DNA of 64,000 nucleotides from Micromonospora halotolerans (GCF_032108445.1 NZ_CP134876.1:6696001-6760000); one strand, 5' to 3'; shown: positions 29,591 through 37,974, numbered from the stretch's first letter. The notes: a model not told the origin generated them from the sequence alone. Numbers and translations: made by a program.

Positions 29591-30472
29591 GTGTCCATCG
29601 TCGAGGACATCGGCGCGCAGGTCCGCGCCGCCGCCGAGGAACTGCCCCTGGCCCAGCTCGCCGCCGCGCTGGAGAAGTTCGGCCAGGCCACCGAGCGGCT
29701 GCGCTGGGTGCGCCAGGAGTCCGCCAACCCCATGGGGGTGCCGGAGCTGTCCGCCGCGACCGAGCACGCCGAGACCGCCGGCTACGCGCTGCGGGTGGCG
29801 CAGGAGCAGCTGTCGGCGTACCTGGCCGCGATCGGGCTGGCCGCCGACGGGGCGCCCGCGCCGAAGGCCACGGACCGCCGGCCGAGGCACGACGCGGCCC
29901 GCGGCGAGAGCGGGCCCCCGGCCGCGGGCGCCGCCCCGGAACCCGACGAGCAGCCGGCGGTACGCCGCTGGTGGGCGGTTCGGGTGGCGGAGCTGACCGG
30001 CGGCCGGGAGGGCGCACCCGACGAGCCGGACGAGCGGGTCGGGGACTCCCGCGAGCTGCTGCGCCGGGTGGTGACCGGGATCCGCGCCGGCGACCGGGAC
30101 CGGCTGCACCGGGAGCTGCGCCGGGCGCACGCCGACGCCGGGCTGGGGCTGGCGGCGATCGCCCCGCCGATGCTGCGCGGCCTGGCCGGCGAGCTGCTCG
30201 GCCACCCGCCGCGCGCCGACGACCTGGGCCGGCTGCGCCGGGAGCTGGACGGCCGGGTCCGCGACCTGCTGCCCGGCCTGCCCCCACCGGTGCTGGACAC
30301 CCTGCTCACCCGGGTCTGCCGGATGCCGCCACCGCGCCGCGCCGACGACCAGGAGCAGCCGCACGCCGCCGACCCGGCCGTCACGGCCGGGGTGGTCACC
30401 GGGGTGCTGCTCGACCGGCTCGGCCGCGACCTGCCGAAGGACACCGACGACCGGGAGCCGTCCCGTGGCTGA
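29591..30472 (+). CDS. Helical protein of unknown function, FtsK-type operon
   Basis: 293 residues from GTG 29591, 9 bases after the small helical protein. The N-terminal ~85 residues form a coiled-coil-like helical pair (AQVRAAAEELPLAQLAAALEKFGQATERL) of the same general design as its upstream neighbour. A disordered Pro/Ala linker (~90-130) leads to a second helical region (ELLRRVVTGIRAGDRDRLHRELRRA and LLPGLPPPVLDTLLTRVCRMPPP). No catalytic motif. Its end overlaps the ATPase start by 8 bases, so the products are probably made in balance. Confidence 0.75.
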   Translation: MSIVEDIGAQVRAAAEELPLAQLAAALEKFGQATERLRWVRQESANPMGVPELSAATEHAETAGYALRVAQEQLSAYLAAIGLAADGAPAPKATDRRPRHDAARGESGPPAAGAAPEPDEQPAVRRWWAVRVAELTGGREGAPDEPDERVGDSRELLRRVVTGIRAGDRDRLHRELRRAHADAGLGLAAIAPPMLRGLAGELLGHPPRADDLGRLRRELDGRVRDLLPGLPPPVLDTLLTRVCRMPPPRRADDQEQPHAADPAVTAGVVTGVLLDRLGRDLPKDTDDREPSRG

Positions 30473-33137
30473 CGTCCGCGCGCAACTGGTGACGCGGGTC
30501 CGGGGGATGCTCTCCGAGGCCCTGGGCGCCACCCGCAACCGGCTCGCCGCGGCCGACGCCGACCTGGCCGCCGGCCGGGACCGGCTGGCCCGGGTGCGCC
30601 GCGCCGCCGCCGCCGTACCCGAGCGGGTGGGCGCGCAGCGGGACCGCCGGCTCACCGAGATCGACGCCCGGCACGCCGCCCGGATCGCCGAGCTGGCCCG
30701 CCGGGCCGCCGCCGCGGCCGGGCGGGAGGCGCCGGGGGCGGCGTCCGCGCCCTGGGACGACTGGCGAGCCACCCCCGCCGGCCGGGCCGAGCCACCCGGC
30801 GCGGTCCGGGTCGGCACGGTCCGCATCCCCGGCGCCGAGCCGGTCCCGGCGCTGGTCCCGCTGCTCGACGCCGGGCACGTGCACCTGGCCGGCAGCGACC
30901 GGGAGGGCGTCGCCGCGGTCGTGCCCGCGCTGCTGCTGCGCTCGGTCGGCCGGGCCGACCCCGGCGCGGTCCGGCTCTTCGGGTACGACCCGGAGCACCT
31001 GGGCGGCGGGCTGGCCGGGTTCGCCCCGCTCGGCACCGCCGGGCTGCTCACCTTCGTCGGCCCCGGCGGCCTGGGCCGGCTGCTCGACGACCTGGTGGAG
31101 CAGATCCGCCGGATCAACGAGACCGTGCTGGCCGGCGAGTACGCGTCGCTGCGCGAGCTGGCCGCCGCGACCGGCCGGCGCCCGGAGCCGTGGCGGGTGG
31201 CGGTGCTGCTCGGCGGCGACGAGCTGTCCCGGCACGAGCGCGGCCAACTGGACCGGGTGGTACGCACCGGGGCGGCCTGCGGCGTGCACCTGGTCGTCCG
31301 CGGGATCGACCTGCCCGACGGGCCGACCGTCACCAAGGTGGTGGTCGACCCGGACGACGCCCGGATCGGCGGCCTGCCGGTGGCGCTCGACGCCCCGCCG
31401 CCGGCCGGGCTGGTCACCGAGACCTGCCGCGAGGTGGCCTCCCGGGTCAACGCCGGTCCGCCGCCGGCGCCCTTCACCGACCTGCTCCCCCCGCCCGGCG
31501 AGTACTGGCGGGAGGACTCGGCGCACGGGCTGACCGCGCCGATCGGCGAGGGCCCGCACGGGAGGCCGGTGCTGCTCACCCTCGGCGACTACCCGCCGCA
31601 CGCGCTGATCGGCGGCCCGTCCGGCACCGGCAAGACCAACCTGATCTTCGCGTGGATCGGCGCGCTCGCCGCCCGCTACTCCCCCGCCGAGCTGGAGTTC
31701 TACCTGCTCGACTTCAAGGAGGGGGTGTCCTTCGCCCGGTTCGCCCAGGGCCGGCGTGACCCGAGCTGGCTGCCGCACATGCGGCTGGTCGGGATCAACG
31801 TGAACACCGACCGGGAGTTCGGGCTGGCGCTGCTGCGCTTCCTCGCCGAGGAGCTGCGCCGCCGGGCCGACGCGGCGAAGAAGCACGAGGTCACCAAGCT
31901 GGCCGAGCTGCGCGCCGTGGACCCGACCGGGCACTGGCCGCGCATCGTGGCGGTGGTCGACGAGTTCCAGGCGCTGCTCGCCGGGCGGGACGTGGTCGCC
32001 CGGGAGGCCGCCGACCTGCTGGAGGACCTGGCCCGGCGGGGCCGCTCGCAGGGCATCCACCTGGTCCTCGCCTCCCAGGACGTGCGCGGCATCGAGGCGC
32101 TGTGGGGGCGGCCCGCCCTGGTCGCCCAGTTCACCCTGCGCATCGCGCTGCCCAAGGCGCTGCGGATCCTGGCCGAACGCAACGACGCCGCGCAGTCGCT
32201 GCCCCGGCACCACGCCGTGGTCAACGCCGAGTCCGGCCTGGCCGAGGGGAACGAGGTGGCCCGGATCCCGTCGGCCGGCGACTGGGAGACGTGGAGCCAG
32301 CTCCAGCACCGGCTGTGGCGGATGCGCCCGCAGGACGCCGCCCCGGCCCGCCTCTTCGACGGCGACGCGATCCCGAGGCTGACCGAGGCGCCCGACCACC
32401 GGGCGCTCACCGCCCCCGAGCAGGGGGTGCCGCGCAGCCCGGTGGCGCTGCTCGGCGAGATCATCGACGTGCAGTCCCGCTCGGCGGCACTGCGGCTGCC
32501 CCGGGCCCCCGGGCGGAACCTGGCCGTGCTCGGCACCCGGGTCGACGAGGCGTGCGCGGTGCTCGACGCCGCCGCCCGCTCCCTGGCCCGGCAGTACCGG
32601 CCCGGCACCGCCCGCTTCTCCATCGCCTGCCTCGACCCGGACGCCGACCCGGCCGCCCGCGCCCTCTACGAGGACCTGGCCGACGACGCCGCCTGGTACG
32701 ACGAGGAGACGGTGCCCGAGCTGATGGCCGAGGTGGGCGACGGGCTCGGCGCTCCGGGCACCCCGAGCACCCCGCACTTCCTGCTGCTGTACGCGGTGGA
32801 CGCGGCCGCCGGGCAGCTCGCGGGGAAGGCCGGCGCGCGGACCGGGCTGGAGCAGCTGCGCCGGATCCTGCACGACGGGCCGGAGCGGCGTACCCACGTG
32901 CTGGCCTGGTGGCGCGGCGTGGCCCGGATGCGGGTCGACCTGGGCGGGCCGGCGGCGCGCACCGACCAGATCGGCGCCTGGGTGGCGCTCGACGTGCAAG
33001 GCGCCGAGCTGGGCTCCTCGCTCTATCCGGGCACCGGCGGCCCGGACTGGTACCCCCGCCCGTGGCGGGGCCTCTACTTCGACCGGGCGGTGCACCGCAC
33101 CGGACAGGTGATCATCCCTTATGGTCCGTCCCGATGA
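30465..33137 (+). CDS. FtsK/SpoIIIE-type ATPase with degenerate flanking ATPase domains
   Basis: 890 residues. Residues ~1-90 are a basic coiled coil; ~110-340 form a nucleotide-binding-like fold without a P-loop; ~345-600 hold the active FtsK domain with Walker A GGPSGTGKTN (~383) and Walker B RIVAVVDEFQ (~495); ~670-880 form a third domain whose P-loop is lost (LAVLGTRVDEA) and whose Walker B-like strand reads HFLLLYAVD. One active plus degenerate ATPase modules recalls EccC of type VII secretion. There is no DNA-binding gamma domain and no membrane segment, so it is not a chromosome-segregation FtsK. Confidence 0.85.
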   Translation: MADVRAQLVTRVRGMLSEALGATRNRLAAADADLAAGRDRLARVRRAAAAVPERVGAQRDRRLTEIDARHAARIAELARRAAAAAGREAPGAASAPWDDWRATPAGRAEPPGAVRVGTVRIPGAEPVPALVPLLDAGHVHLAGSDREGVAAVVPALLLRSVGRADPGAVRLFGYDPEHLGGGLAGFAPLGTAGLLTFVGPGGLGRLLDDLVEQIRRINETVLAGEYASLRELAAATGRRPEPWRVAVLLGGDELSRHERGQLDRVVRTGAACGVHLVVRGIDLPDGPTVTKVVVDPDDARIGGLPVALDAPPPAGLVTETCREVASRVNAGPPPAPFTDLLPPPGEYWREDSAHGLTAPIGEGPHGRPVLLTLGDYPPHALIGGPSGTGKTNLIFAWIGALAARYSPAELEFYLLDFKEGVSFARFAQGRRDPSWLPHMRLVGINVNTDREFGLALLRFLAEELRRRADAAKKHEVTKLAELRAVDPTGHWPRIVAVVDEFQALLAGRDVVAREAADLLEDLARRGRSQGIHLVLASQDVRGIEALWGRPALVAQFTLRIALPKALRILAERNDAAQSLPRHHAVVNAESGLAEGNEVARIPSAGDWETWSQLQHRLWRMRPQDAAPARLFDGDAIPRLTEAPDHRALTAPEQGVPRSPVALLGEIIDVQSRSAALRLPRAPGRNLAVLGTRVDEACAVLDAAARSLARQYRPGTARFSIACLDPDADPAARALYEDLADDAAWYDEETVPELMAEVGDGLGAPGTPSTPHFLLLYAVDAAAGQLAGKAGARTGLEQLRRILHDGPERRTHVLAWWRGVARMRVDLGGPAARTDQIGAWVALDVQGAELGSSLYPGTGGPDWYPRPWRGLYFDRAVHRTGQVIIPYGPSR

Positions 33138-33805
33138 ACGAACCCGTTGCCAGTGAGACGTACGCCGCCCACATCCGCCGCCTCGCCGACCTGACCGCCC
33201 GGGTGGCCGCCCAGCGCGCCGAGGCGCACGACTGGTACGCGCAGCAGGTCGCCGCCGCCGACCGCGCGGTGGCCGACGCCGCCGCGCAGGTGCGGCGGGC
33301 CGAGGCGGAGGTGGCCGAGGCGCAGCGGATGGTGGAGCGGGTGGACACCGAGGCCGCCCACCTGTGGGGGCAGCTCCGGGAGCGGATCGGCGCCGGCGGC
33401 CGGCGGCTGGGTGACCCGCCCGGGCCGGCCCGGGACGCCACCGGCGACCCGGTACCGCTGCTGCGCGGCGTGCGCGAGCTGCTGGACCGCACCCGGCAGC
33501 CGGGCGAGCTGCCCGGCTCGGCGAATCCGCTGCTGGTGGGCTGCGGCATCGGCGGCGCGCTGGTGGCGTACGCCCTGGGCGAGGGCGCCCGGGCGCTGGG
33601 TGCCGGTTCCGGCGGGGACCTGGCCGTCGGCATGCCGGTGCTGGCCCTGGTGGTGACGCTGCTGGGCCCGCTGGTCGGGCTGGCGCCGGCCCGGCTGCTC
33701 GCCGACCGCCGCCACGCCGTGCTGACCCCGCGCCCGATCCTGCTGGTAGCGGCCGCCGGCCTGGCGACCACGGCCCTCCTGCTGACCCTGACCGCCACCC
33801 GCTGA
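33134..33805 (+). CDS. Coiled-coil membrane protein, last gene of the FtsK-type operon
   Basis: 223 residues; its ATG overlaps the ATPase stop as ATGA. Residues ~10-90 form a long coiled coil (AVADAAAQVRRAEAEVAEAQRMVERVDTEAAHLW). Three hydrophobic segments follow at ~133-155 (LLVGCGIGGALVAYALGEGA), ~163-187 and ~203-220. It has no recognised family. It is probably the membrane anchor of the complex, with the coiled coil facing the cytoplasmic ATPase. Confidence 0.78.
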   Translation: MNEPVASETYAAHIRRLADLTARVAAQRAEAHDWYAQQVAAADRAVADAAAQVRRAEAEVAEAQRMVERVDTEAAHLWGQLRERIGAGGRRLGDPPGPARDATGDPVPLLRGVRELLDRTRQPGELPGSANPLLVGCGIGGALVAYALGEGARALGAGSGGDLAVGMPVLALVVTLLGPLVGLAPARLLADRRHAVLTPRPILLVAAAGLATTALLLTLTATR

Positions 33806-33839
33806 CCCCCACCACCTGCCCCCACCCCGCACGCTCGGC

Positions 33840-33900
33840 GTCGATCATGAAGTTGGCGGCGCCGCCGACGGCGTGTCGCGCCGCCAACTTCATGATCGAC
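33840..33900. repeat. Perfect 22-bp palindromic repeat / bidirectional terminator
   Basis: Arms 33840-33861 and 33879-33900 (beginning GTCGATCATGAAGTTGG) are exact inverted copies around a 17-base loop, between converging operons. The arm sequence has the look of an interspersed palindromic repeat as well as a terminator. Confidence 0.75.
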
Positions 33901-33934
33901 GGGGCGGGAAGGGTGGGAGGCGGGGGGCGGGGGG

Positions 33935-35212
33935 TTAGGCGGGGGTTAGGACGGCTTCCTTCAGGAGGCGGCGGGTCAGGACCAGGCGGTCGGCGTCGTC
34001 GTCCAGGCCGGGCAGGTCGCCGACCCGGGTCACCTCGCCGGCGAGCAGCGCGCGCAGGGCCGGCTCGCAGGTGCCGGGCAGGGTGATGGTGCGGTCGACG
34101 AGGCGCAGCGCCACCTTCCCGTCCCCCGTCGGGGTGAGCTGCCAGCGCAGTCCGGCCCGGGGCGCGACCCGGCTGTCCGCGTCGAGCGCGACCAGGGCGG
34201 CGGCCTGGGCGAGGGGCCGGATCGGCGCCGGGCGGGCGGCCGGCCAGGCCCGGTCGCGCAGCCGCGCGGCCACCGCGGCCGGGTCGGCCCGCAGCAGCCA
34301 GTCGCGCAGCGCCTCGACCGTCTCGGTCAGCTCCGGCTCGATGGCGTCCGGTTCGGCCACGTCGAGGCCGAACGGCAGCCCGGCGCGCAGCCGGGCGTCC
34401 TCGGCGGCGAGCCCCAGCAGCTCCTCGACCAGGGCGTACCGGGTCAGCGCCCGGATGCCCACGGTCAGGTGCAGCGAGCTGCACTCCTGCGCCTGGGCGC
34501 TGTGCAGCCAGCCGCGCGGCAGGTAGAGCGCGTCGCCGGGTTCGAGCACCACGTCCAGCGCGGCCCGCCCCTCGGCGACCGCGGAGACCTCGTCGGCCCG
34601 GCCGCCCCACGGCTGCTTCTCCAGCGGGTCGGGCAGCACCGGCGGGTGGATCCGCCAGTGCTTGCGGCCGTCCACCTGGAGCACGAACACGTCGTGGGTG
34701 TCGTAGTGGGTGGCGAAACCCTGGTTGCCGGCCGGGGTCAGGTAGGCGTTGACCTGCAACGGCTGGGCCAGCGCGGCGCCCAGGTCGCGGGCGAAGTCGA
34801 CCACCGCCGGCCAGGTGCGGTGCAGGCCCTGGAGGACCAGGGTGGCGCCGTCGGCGTACAGACCGAGGATCTTCTCGTCGAGGACCTGGTCGCCGATCTC
34901 GGCGCCCGCGCCGCCGCCGCCGGTGAAGCGCGCCGCCGGCACCAGCTGGCCCTCCTTGGCGACCCGCAGGAACGGGGTACGCAGGCCGCGGCGGCTGAGC
35001 AGCTCGTCGGCGTCGGCGGGGCTGAGCAGGTCGGTGAAGCCGGCCGGGTTGGGCAGCTCGGCGGCCCGGGACAGCAGTGGGCTGCGCCCCCAGTGGTCGG
35101 CGGCGAACTTGGCCGGCTCGACGGCCACGCAACGCGCGAGGGCGTCGGCCGCGGAAGACAGAACCGCCGGGCGGCCACGGCCGCCCGGCGGGTCGAGGTG
35201 CGTCACGGCCAT
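33935..35212 (-). CDS. Cupin-4 (JmjC-like) Fe(II)/2-oxoglutarate oxygenase
   Basis: 425 residues. The cupin-4 core has the metal motif H-x-D in GFATHYDTHDVFVLQVDGRKHW (~171) and the distal His in YLPRGWLHSAQAQE, with the 2-oxoglutarate-binding Lys/Arg context of ribosomal oxygenases (YcfD/NO66 type). Those enzymes hydroxylate ribosomal proteins. Here the gene starts 3 bases after a Gly/Ala/Asp repeat peptide, so that peptide is an attractive alternative substrate. The C-terminal ~150 residues form the usual winged-helix/dimer module. Confidence 0.9.
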   Translation of the reverse strand: MAVTHLDPPGGRGRPAVLSSAADALARCVAVEPAKFAADHWGRSPLLSRAAELPNPAGFTDLLSPADADELLSRRGLRTPFLRVAKEGQLVPAARFTGGGGAGAEIGDQVLDEKILGLYADGATLVLQGLHRTWPAVVDFARDLGAALAQPLQVNAYLTPAGNQGFATHYDTHDVFVLQVDGRKHWRIHPPVLPDPLEKQPWGGRADEVSAVAEGRAALDVVLEPGDALYLPRGWLHSAQAQECSSLHLTVGIRALTRYALVEELLGLAAEDARLRAGLPFGLDVAEPDAIEPELTETVEALRDWLLRADPAAVAARLRDRAWPAARPAPIRPLAQAAALVALDADSRVAPRAGLRWQLTPTGDGKVALRLVDRTITLPGTCEPALRALLAGEVTRVGDLPGLDDDADRLVLTRRLLKEAVLTPA

Positions 35213-35215
35213 CCG

Positions 35216-35503
35216 TCAGGCGCTGCCGTCGGCGCCGCCGTCGCGCTGACCGGGGGTCGCGCCACCGTCGGCCGGGCCCTCGGCGCTGCCGTCCGCGCCA
35301 CCGTCATGCTGGCCCGGGGTCGCGCCGCCGTCGGCCGGACCCTCCGCGCCGGTGTCGGCACCCTGGTCCCGGCCGCGCTCCGCGCCGCGGTCCGCGCCGC
35401 CGTCGGCGCCGCCGTCCTGCTGGCCCGGGGTCGCGCCACCGTCGGCCGGGCCTTCGGCACCGCCGCCGCCGGTGGTCTGCATGTCGTCGTCGTTGAGTGC
35501 CAT
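35216..35503 (-). CDS. Gly/Ala/Asp repeat peptide upstream of the cupin-4 oxygenase
   Basis: 95 residues from ATG 35503 with GAGGGAG upstream. A short head MALNDDDMQTTGGGG is followed by three copies of AEGPADGGATPGQ-x-DGGADG, the last two in direct tandem (21 residues each) and the first separated by an Asp/Arg/Gly-rich spacer. No Cys, no hydrophobic core, no fold. Head plus repeated cores is the design of a multi-core precursor peptide. It is co-transcribed with the oxygenase with a 3-base gap. It may also be only a disordered protein. Confidence 0.75.
   Translation of the reverse strand: MALNDDDMQTTGGGGAEGPADGGATPGQQDGGADGGADRGAERGRDQGADTGAEGPADGGATPGQHDGGADGSAEGPADGGATPGQRDGGADGSA
35222..35458 (-). 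repeat. Three 60-63-bp in-frame repeats
   Basis: Copies at about 35222-35284, 35285-35347 and 35399-35458 encode near-identical 20-21-residue units that differ only at the residue after GQ (R, H, Q) and at the last position. Confidence 0.85.
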
Positions 35504-35554
35504 GGGTCTCCCTCGGTGTGCCGCCCCGTCGTCGGGGTCCGTGTGCAGCGGGTG

Positions 35555-35580
35555 GTACCCCACGCCTGATCTTCTCTAAC
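35555..35580 (-). promoter_or_regulatory. Possible SigB-type promoter of the repeat-peptide operon
   Basis: Minus strand GTTA and GGGTAC with a 16-base spacer, 52 bases before ATG 35503. The -35 matches 3 of 4 bases. Confidence 0.35.
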
Positions 35581-35701
35581 CACACCGTAGACGCCCGAAC
35601 CCCGCCGCACGGACGGTTCGCCGGGCCCCGCCGAGGTCGCCGCGCGGTGGGGCGCGTCCGGTGCCAGGATGGCGGGAAGGAAACACGGGAAGGGGGTGGC
35701 C

Positions 35702-36445
35702 GTGGGGCAGCCGGAGCCGTCGACGCCGCTGGCCGAGGACTGGCAGCGGGCGCTCGCCGTGGTGGCCCACCCGGACGACCTGGAGTTCGGCGCGGCCGCC
35801 GCGGTGGCCCGCTGGACCGGGCAGGGCAAGCAGGTCGTCTACTGCCTGCTCACCAGCGGCGAGGCGGGCATCGACGCCATGCCCCCGGAGCGCAGCCGGG
35901 TGCTGCGGGAGGAGGAGCAGCGGGCCTCCGCCGCCGTGGTCGGGGTGGACACCGTGGAGTTCCTCGGCCTCCCCGACGGGCTCCTGGAGTACGGCGTGGC
36001 GCTGCGCCGCGCCATCGCCGCCGTGGTGCGCCGGCACCGGCCGGACATCGTGCTCACCAACAACTTCCGGGACACCTGGGACGGGGCGTACGCGTTGAAC
36101 CAGGCCGACCACATCGCCTGCGGCCGGGCCACGCTGGACGCCGTCCGCGACGCCGGCAACCGCTGGATCTTCCCGGAGCAGCTCACGGACGGGGTGGAGC
36201 CGTGGTCCCGGGTCCGTGAGGTCTGGGCGGCCGGCTCCCCGCAGGCCCGGCACGGGGTCGACGTGACGGCCAGCTTCGACCGCGGCGTGGCGTCGCTGCG
36301 GGCGCACGGGGCGTACCTGAGCGGGCTGGGCGACGGCGGTTTCGACGCCGAGGAGTTCCTCGAGGGGCTGGCCCGACCGGCCGGCACCCGGCTGGGCGTC
36401 CGGTACGGGGCCGCCTTCGAGGTGTTCCGGATCGACCTCGCCTAG
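35702..36445 (+). CDS. PIG-L family deacetylase
   Basis: About 247 residues. GTG 35702 has AGGGGG 5 bases upstream; ATG 35669 is an alternative. Zinc-site motifs: VVAHPDDLEFGAAAAVARW (AHPDD) and NQADHIACGRATLD (second His). PIG-L/LmbE enzymes remove N-acetyl groups from sugar derivatives; mycothiol enzymes MshB and Mca belong here, but this protein lacks clear signs of being either. It is followed after 9 bases by a DUF72 gene. Confidence 0.88.
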   Translation: MGQPEPSTPLAEDWQRALAVVAHPDDLEFGAAAAVARWTGQGKQVVYCLLTSGEAGIDAMPPERSRVLREEEQRASAAVVGVDTVEFLGLPDGLLEYGVALRRAIAAVVRRHRPDIVLTNNFRDTWDGAYALNQADHIACGRATLDAVRDAGNRWIFPEQLTDGVEPWSRVREVWAAGSPQARHGVDVTASFDRGVASLRAHGAYLSGLGDGGFDAEEFLEGLARPAGTRLGVRYGAAFEVFRIDLA

Positions 36446-36454
36446 GCGGCCGCG

Positions 36455-37264
36455 ATGATCCTGGTCGGCACGTCGGGCTGGCAGTACCGGGACTGGCGGG
36501 AGCGCTTCTACCCGGCGAAGCTGCCGCAGCGGCTCTGGCTGGAGCACTTCGCCGACCGGTTCGCCACGGTCGAGGTCAACAACGCCTTCTACCGGCTGCC
36601 CGAGCGGGACACGTTCGTGGCCTGGCGGGACCGCACACCCGACGACTTCTGCGTGGCGGTGAAGATGAGCCGCTACCTCACCCACATCAAGCGGCTGCGG
36701 GAACCGGCCGAGCCGGTGGCCCGGTTCCTGGACCGGGCGACCGGGCTGGGCGACCGGCTGGGGCCCGTGCTGGTGCAGCTCCCGCCCACCATGCGCGCCG
36801 ACCCGGCGGCCCTGGACGCCACCCTGCGGCTGTTCCCCGGCGAGGTGCGGGTGGCCGTCGAGCCCCGGCACCCGACCTGGTGGACCGACGACACCCGGCG
36901 GGTCCTGGAGCGCCACCGGGCGGCGCTCGTCTGGGCCGATCGGCTCAGCCGCCCGATCACGCCGCTGTGGCGCACCACCGACTTCGGCTACCTGCGGTTG
37001 CACGAGGGCCGGGCCCGGCCATGGCCCCGCTACGGCCGCGCCGCGCTGGCCACCTGGGTGCGCCGGCTGGCCACCGCCTTCCCGGGCGGCGAGCCGGCGT
37101 ACGTCTACTTCAACAACGACCCGGGCGGCGCGGCCATCGTCGACGCGGTGGCGTTCGCCGGGCTGGCCCGGCGGGCCGGGCTGCCGGTCACCCGGACGCC
37201 GCCGGCCCGCCCCGCCGGTGCGGCGGAGCGGGCCGGGAACGGGCCCGGTCAGGGAATCATGTGA
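36455..37264 (+). CDS. DUF72-family protein (1)
   Basis: 269 residues. DUF72 TIM-barrel signature: ILVGTSGWQYRDWRERFYPAKLPQRLWLEHFADRFATVEVNNAFYRLPERDTF, then DFCVAVKMSRYLTHIKRL, LVQLPPTMRAD and YVYFNNDPGGAAIVDA. The family is widespread and uncharacterised, with a possible sugar or nucleic-acid role. In an operon with the PIG-L deacetylase. A second DUF72 gene lies 700 bases away on the other strand. Confidence 0.9.
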   Translation: MILVGTSGWQYRDWRERFYPAKLPQRLWLEHFADRFATVEVNNAFYRLPERDTFVAWRDRTPDDFCVAVKMSRYLTHIKRLREPAEPVARFLDRATGLGDRLGPVLVQLPPTMRADPAALDATLRLFPGEVRVAVEPRHPTWWTDDTRRVLERHRAALVWADRLSRPITPLWRTTDFGYLRLHEGRARPWPRYGRAALATWVRRLATAFPGGEPAYVYFNNDPGGAAIVDAVAFAGLARRAGLPVTRTPPARPAGAAERAGNGPGQGIM

Positions 37265-37677
37265 CCGAGGTCCTTCGGCATGGTGGCCTTCACGTCCTCC
37301 CACTCGCCCTGCGTCACGTGCCGGCGCAGGGTGTCCAGCACCACCTGCACCACCCGCTGCGGGCCGCCCTCCACGTCGTACGGGAAGCCCTGCCGGACCT
37401 CGTAGAGGAAGTCGTCGCGGTTCAGCTTGATCGGCACGTTCTCCGGCTGCCAGCCGTCGAAGTAGATGCCGCGCACCAGCACCGGCAGCTGCTGGGCGAA
37501 CTCGGCGCTCTCCTGCACCGGCATCCGGTCCCGCAGCAGGTGCAGCACCGTGCGCAGCGCCGCGTAGGACTGGTTGCGCTGTGCCTTCGGCCAGCCGTAC
37601 GCCGACTCGATCTCCTTGAGGATCACGTTCGTCTTGTCGAGCGAGGACTCGAACGCGGAAATCAACTGCTCAGCCAT
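37249..37677 (-). CDS. DUF2267-family protein
   Basis: 142 residues. DUF2267 pattern AYGWPKAQRNQSYAALRTVLHLLRDRMPVQESAEFAQQLPVLVRGIYFDGWQP, then VRQGFPYDVEGGPQRVVQVVLDTLRRHVTQGEWEDVKATMP. All-helical, cytoplasmic, unknown function, commonly linked with stress genes. Its start overlaps the preceding 64-residue cistron by 8 bases; its 3' end overlaps the end of the convergent DUF72 gene by 16 bases. Confidence 0.88.
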   Translation of the reverse strand: MAEQLISAFESSLDKTNVILKEIESAYGWPKAQRNQSYAALRTVLHLLRDRMPVQESAEFAQQLPVLVRGIYFDGWQPENVPIKLNRDDFLYEVRQGFPYDVEGGPQRVVQVVLDTLRRHVTQGEWEDVKATMPKDLGHMIP

Positions 37678-37864
37678 CTGCCCACCCCCGTGCGTCGTTC
37701 TCCCAGCGTCGGTCGTCGGTGCGTCGCGGCGGCCCGCTGGGCCCCCGCCAGAGCCGGGTCGGGCTGAACCGACCGGGCCGCCCGCCGCGCCGAGGCACGT
37801 CGGGACTCCCGACCACGTGCAGCACACCGCCGCGGCGTCGATCCGCTACGACCCGCACCGTCAT
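37670..37864 (-). CDS. Small Arg-rich protein coupled to DUF2267
   Basis: 64 residues from ATG 37864, preceded by a very strong GAGGAGGAGG site. It begins MTVRVVADRRRGGVLHVVGSPDVPRRGG and stays rich in Arg, Gly and Trp. The stop lies 5 bases inside the DUF2267 frame, so translation is coupled. No family recognised; nucleic-acid binding is possible from its charge. Confidence 0.6.
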   Translation of the reverse strand: MTVRVVADRRRGGVLHVVGSPDVPRRGGRPGRFSPTRLWRGPSGPPRRTDDRRWENDARGWADG

Positions 37865-37974
37865 GACCCCACCTCCTCCTCGGCCGCGCGATCGCGCCGG
37901 TCGACGGACCGCGCACACCGTCCATGCTGCTGGCCCGCCGGGTGAGGCGCCCTCACCCGGGCCGGGTGAACTCC

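Noticed and set aside
30396..35132. A 1,578-codon open frame on the minus strand across the FtsK-type operon
   Set aside because: It is antisense to four well-supported genes, is Arg/Pro/Gly-rich and comes from GC-rich codon bias; only its unrelated upstream part overlaps the true cupin region.
35669..35701. ATG 35669 as the start of the PIG-L gene
   Set aside because: It lacks a ribosome binding site; AGGGGG precedes GTG 35702 at proper distance, although the upstream start cannot be excluded.
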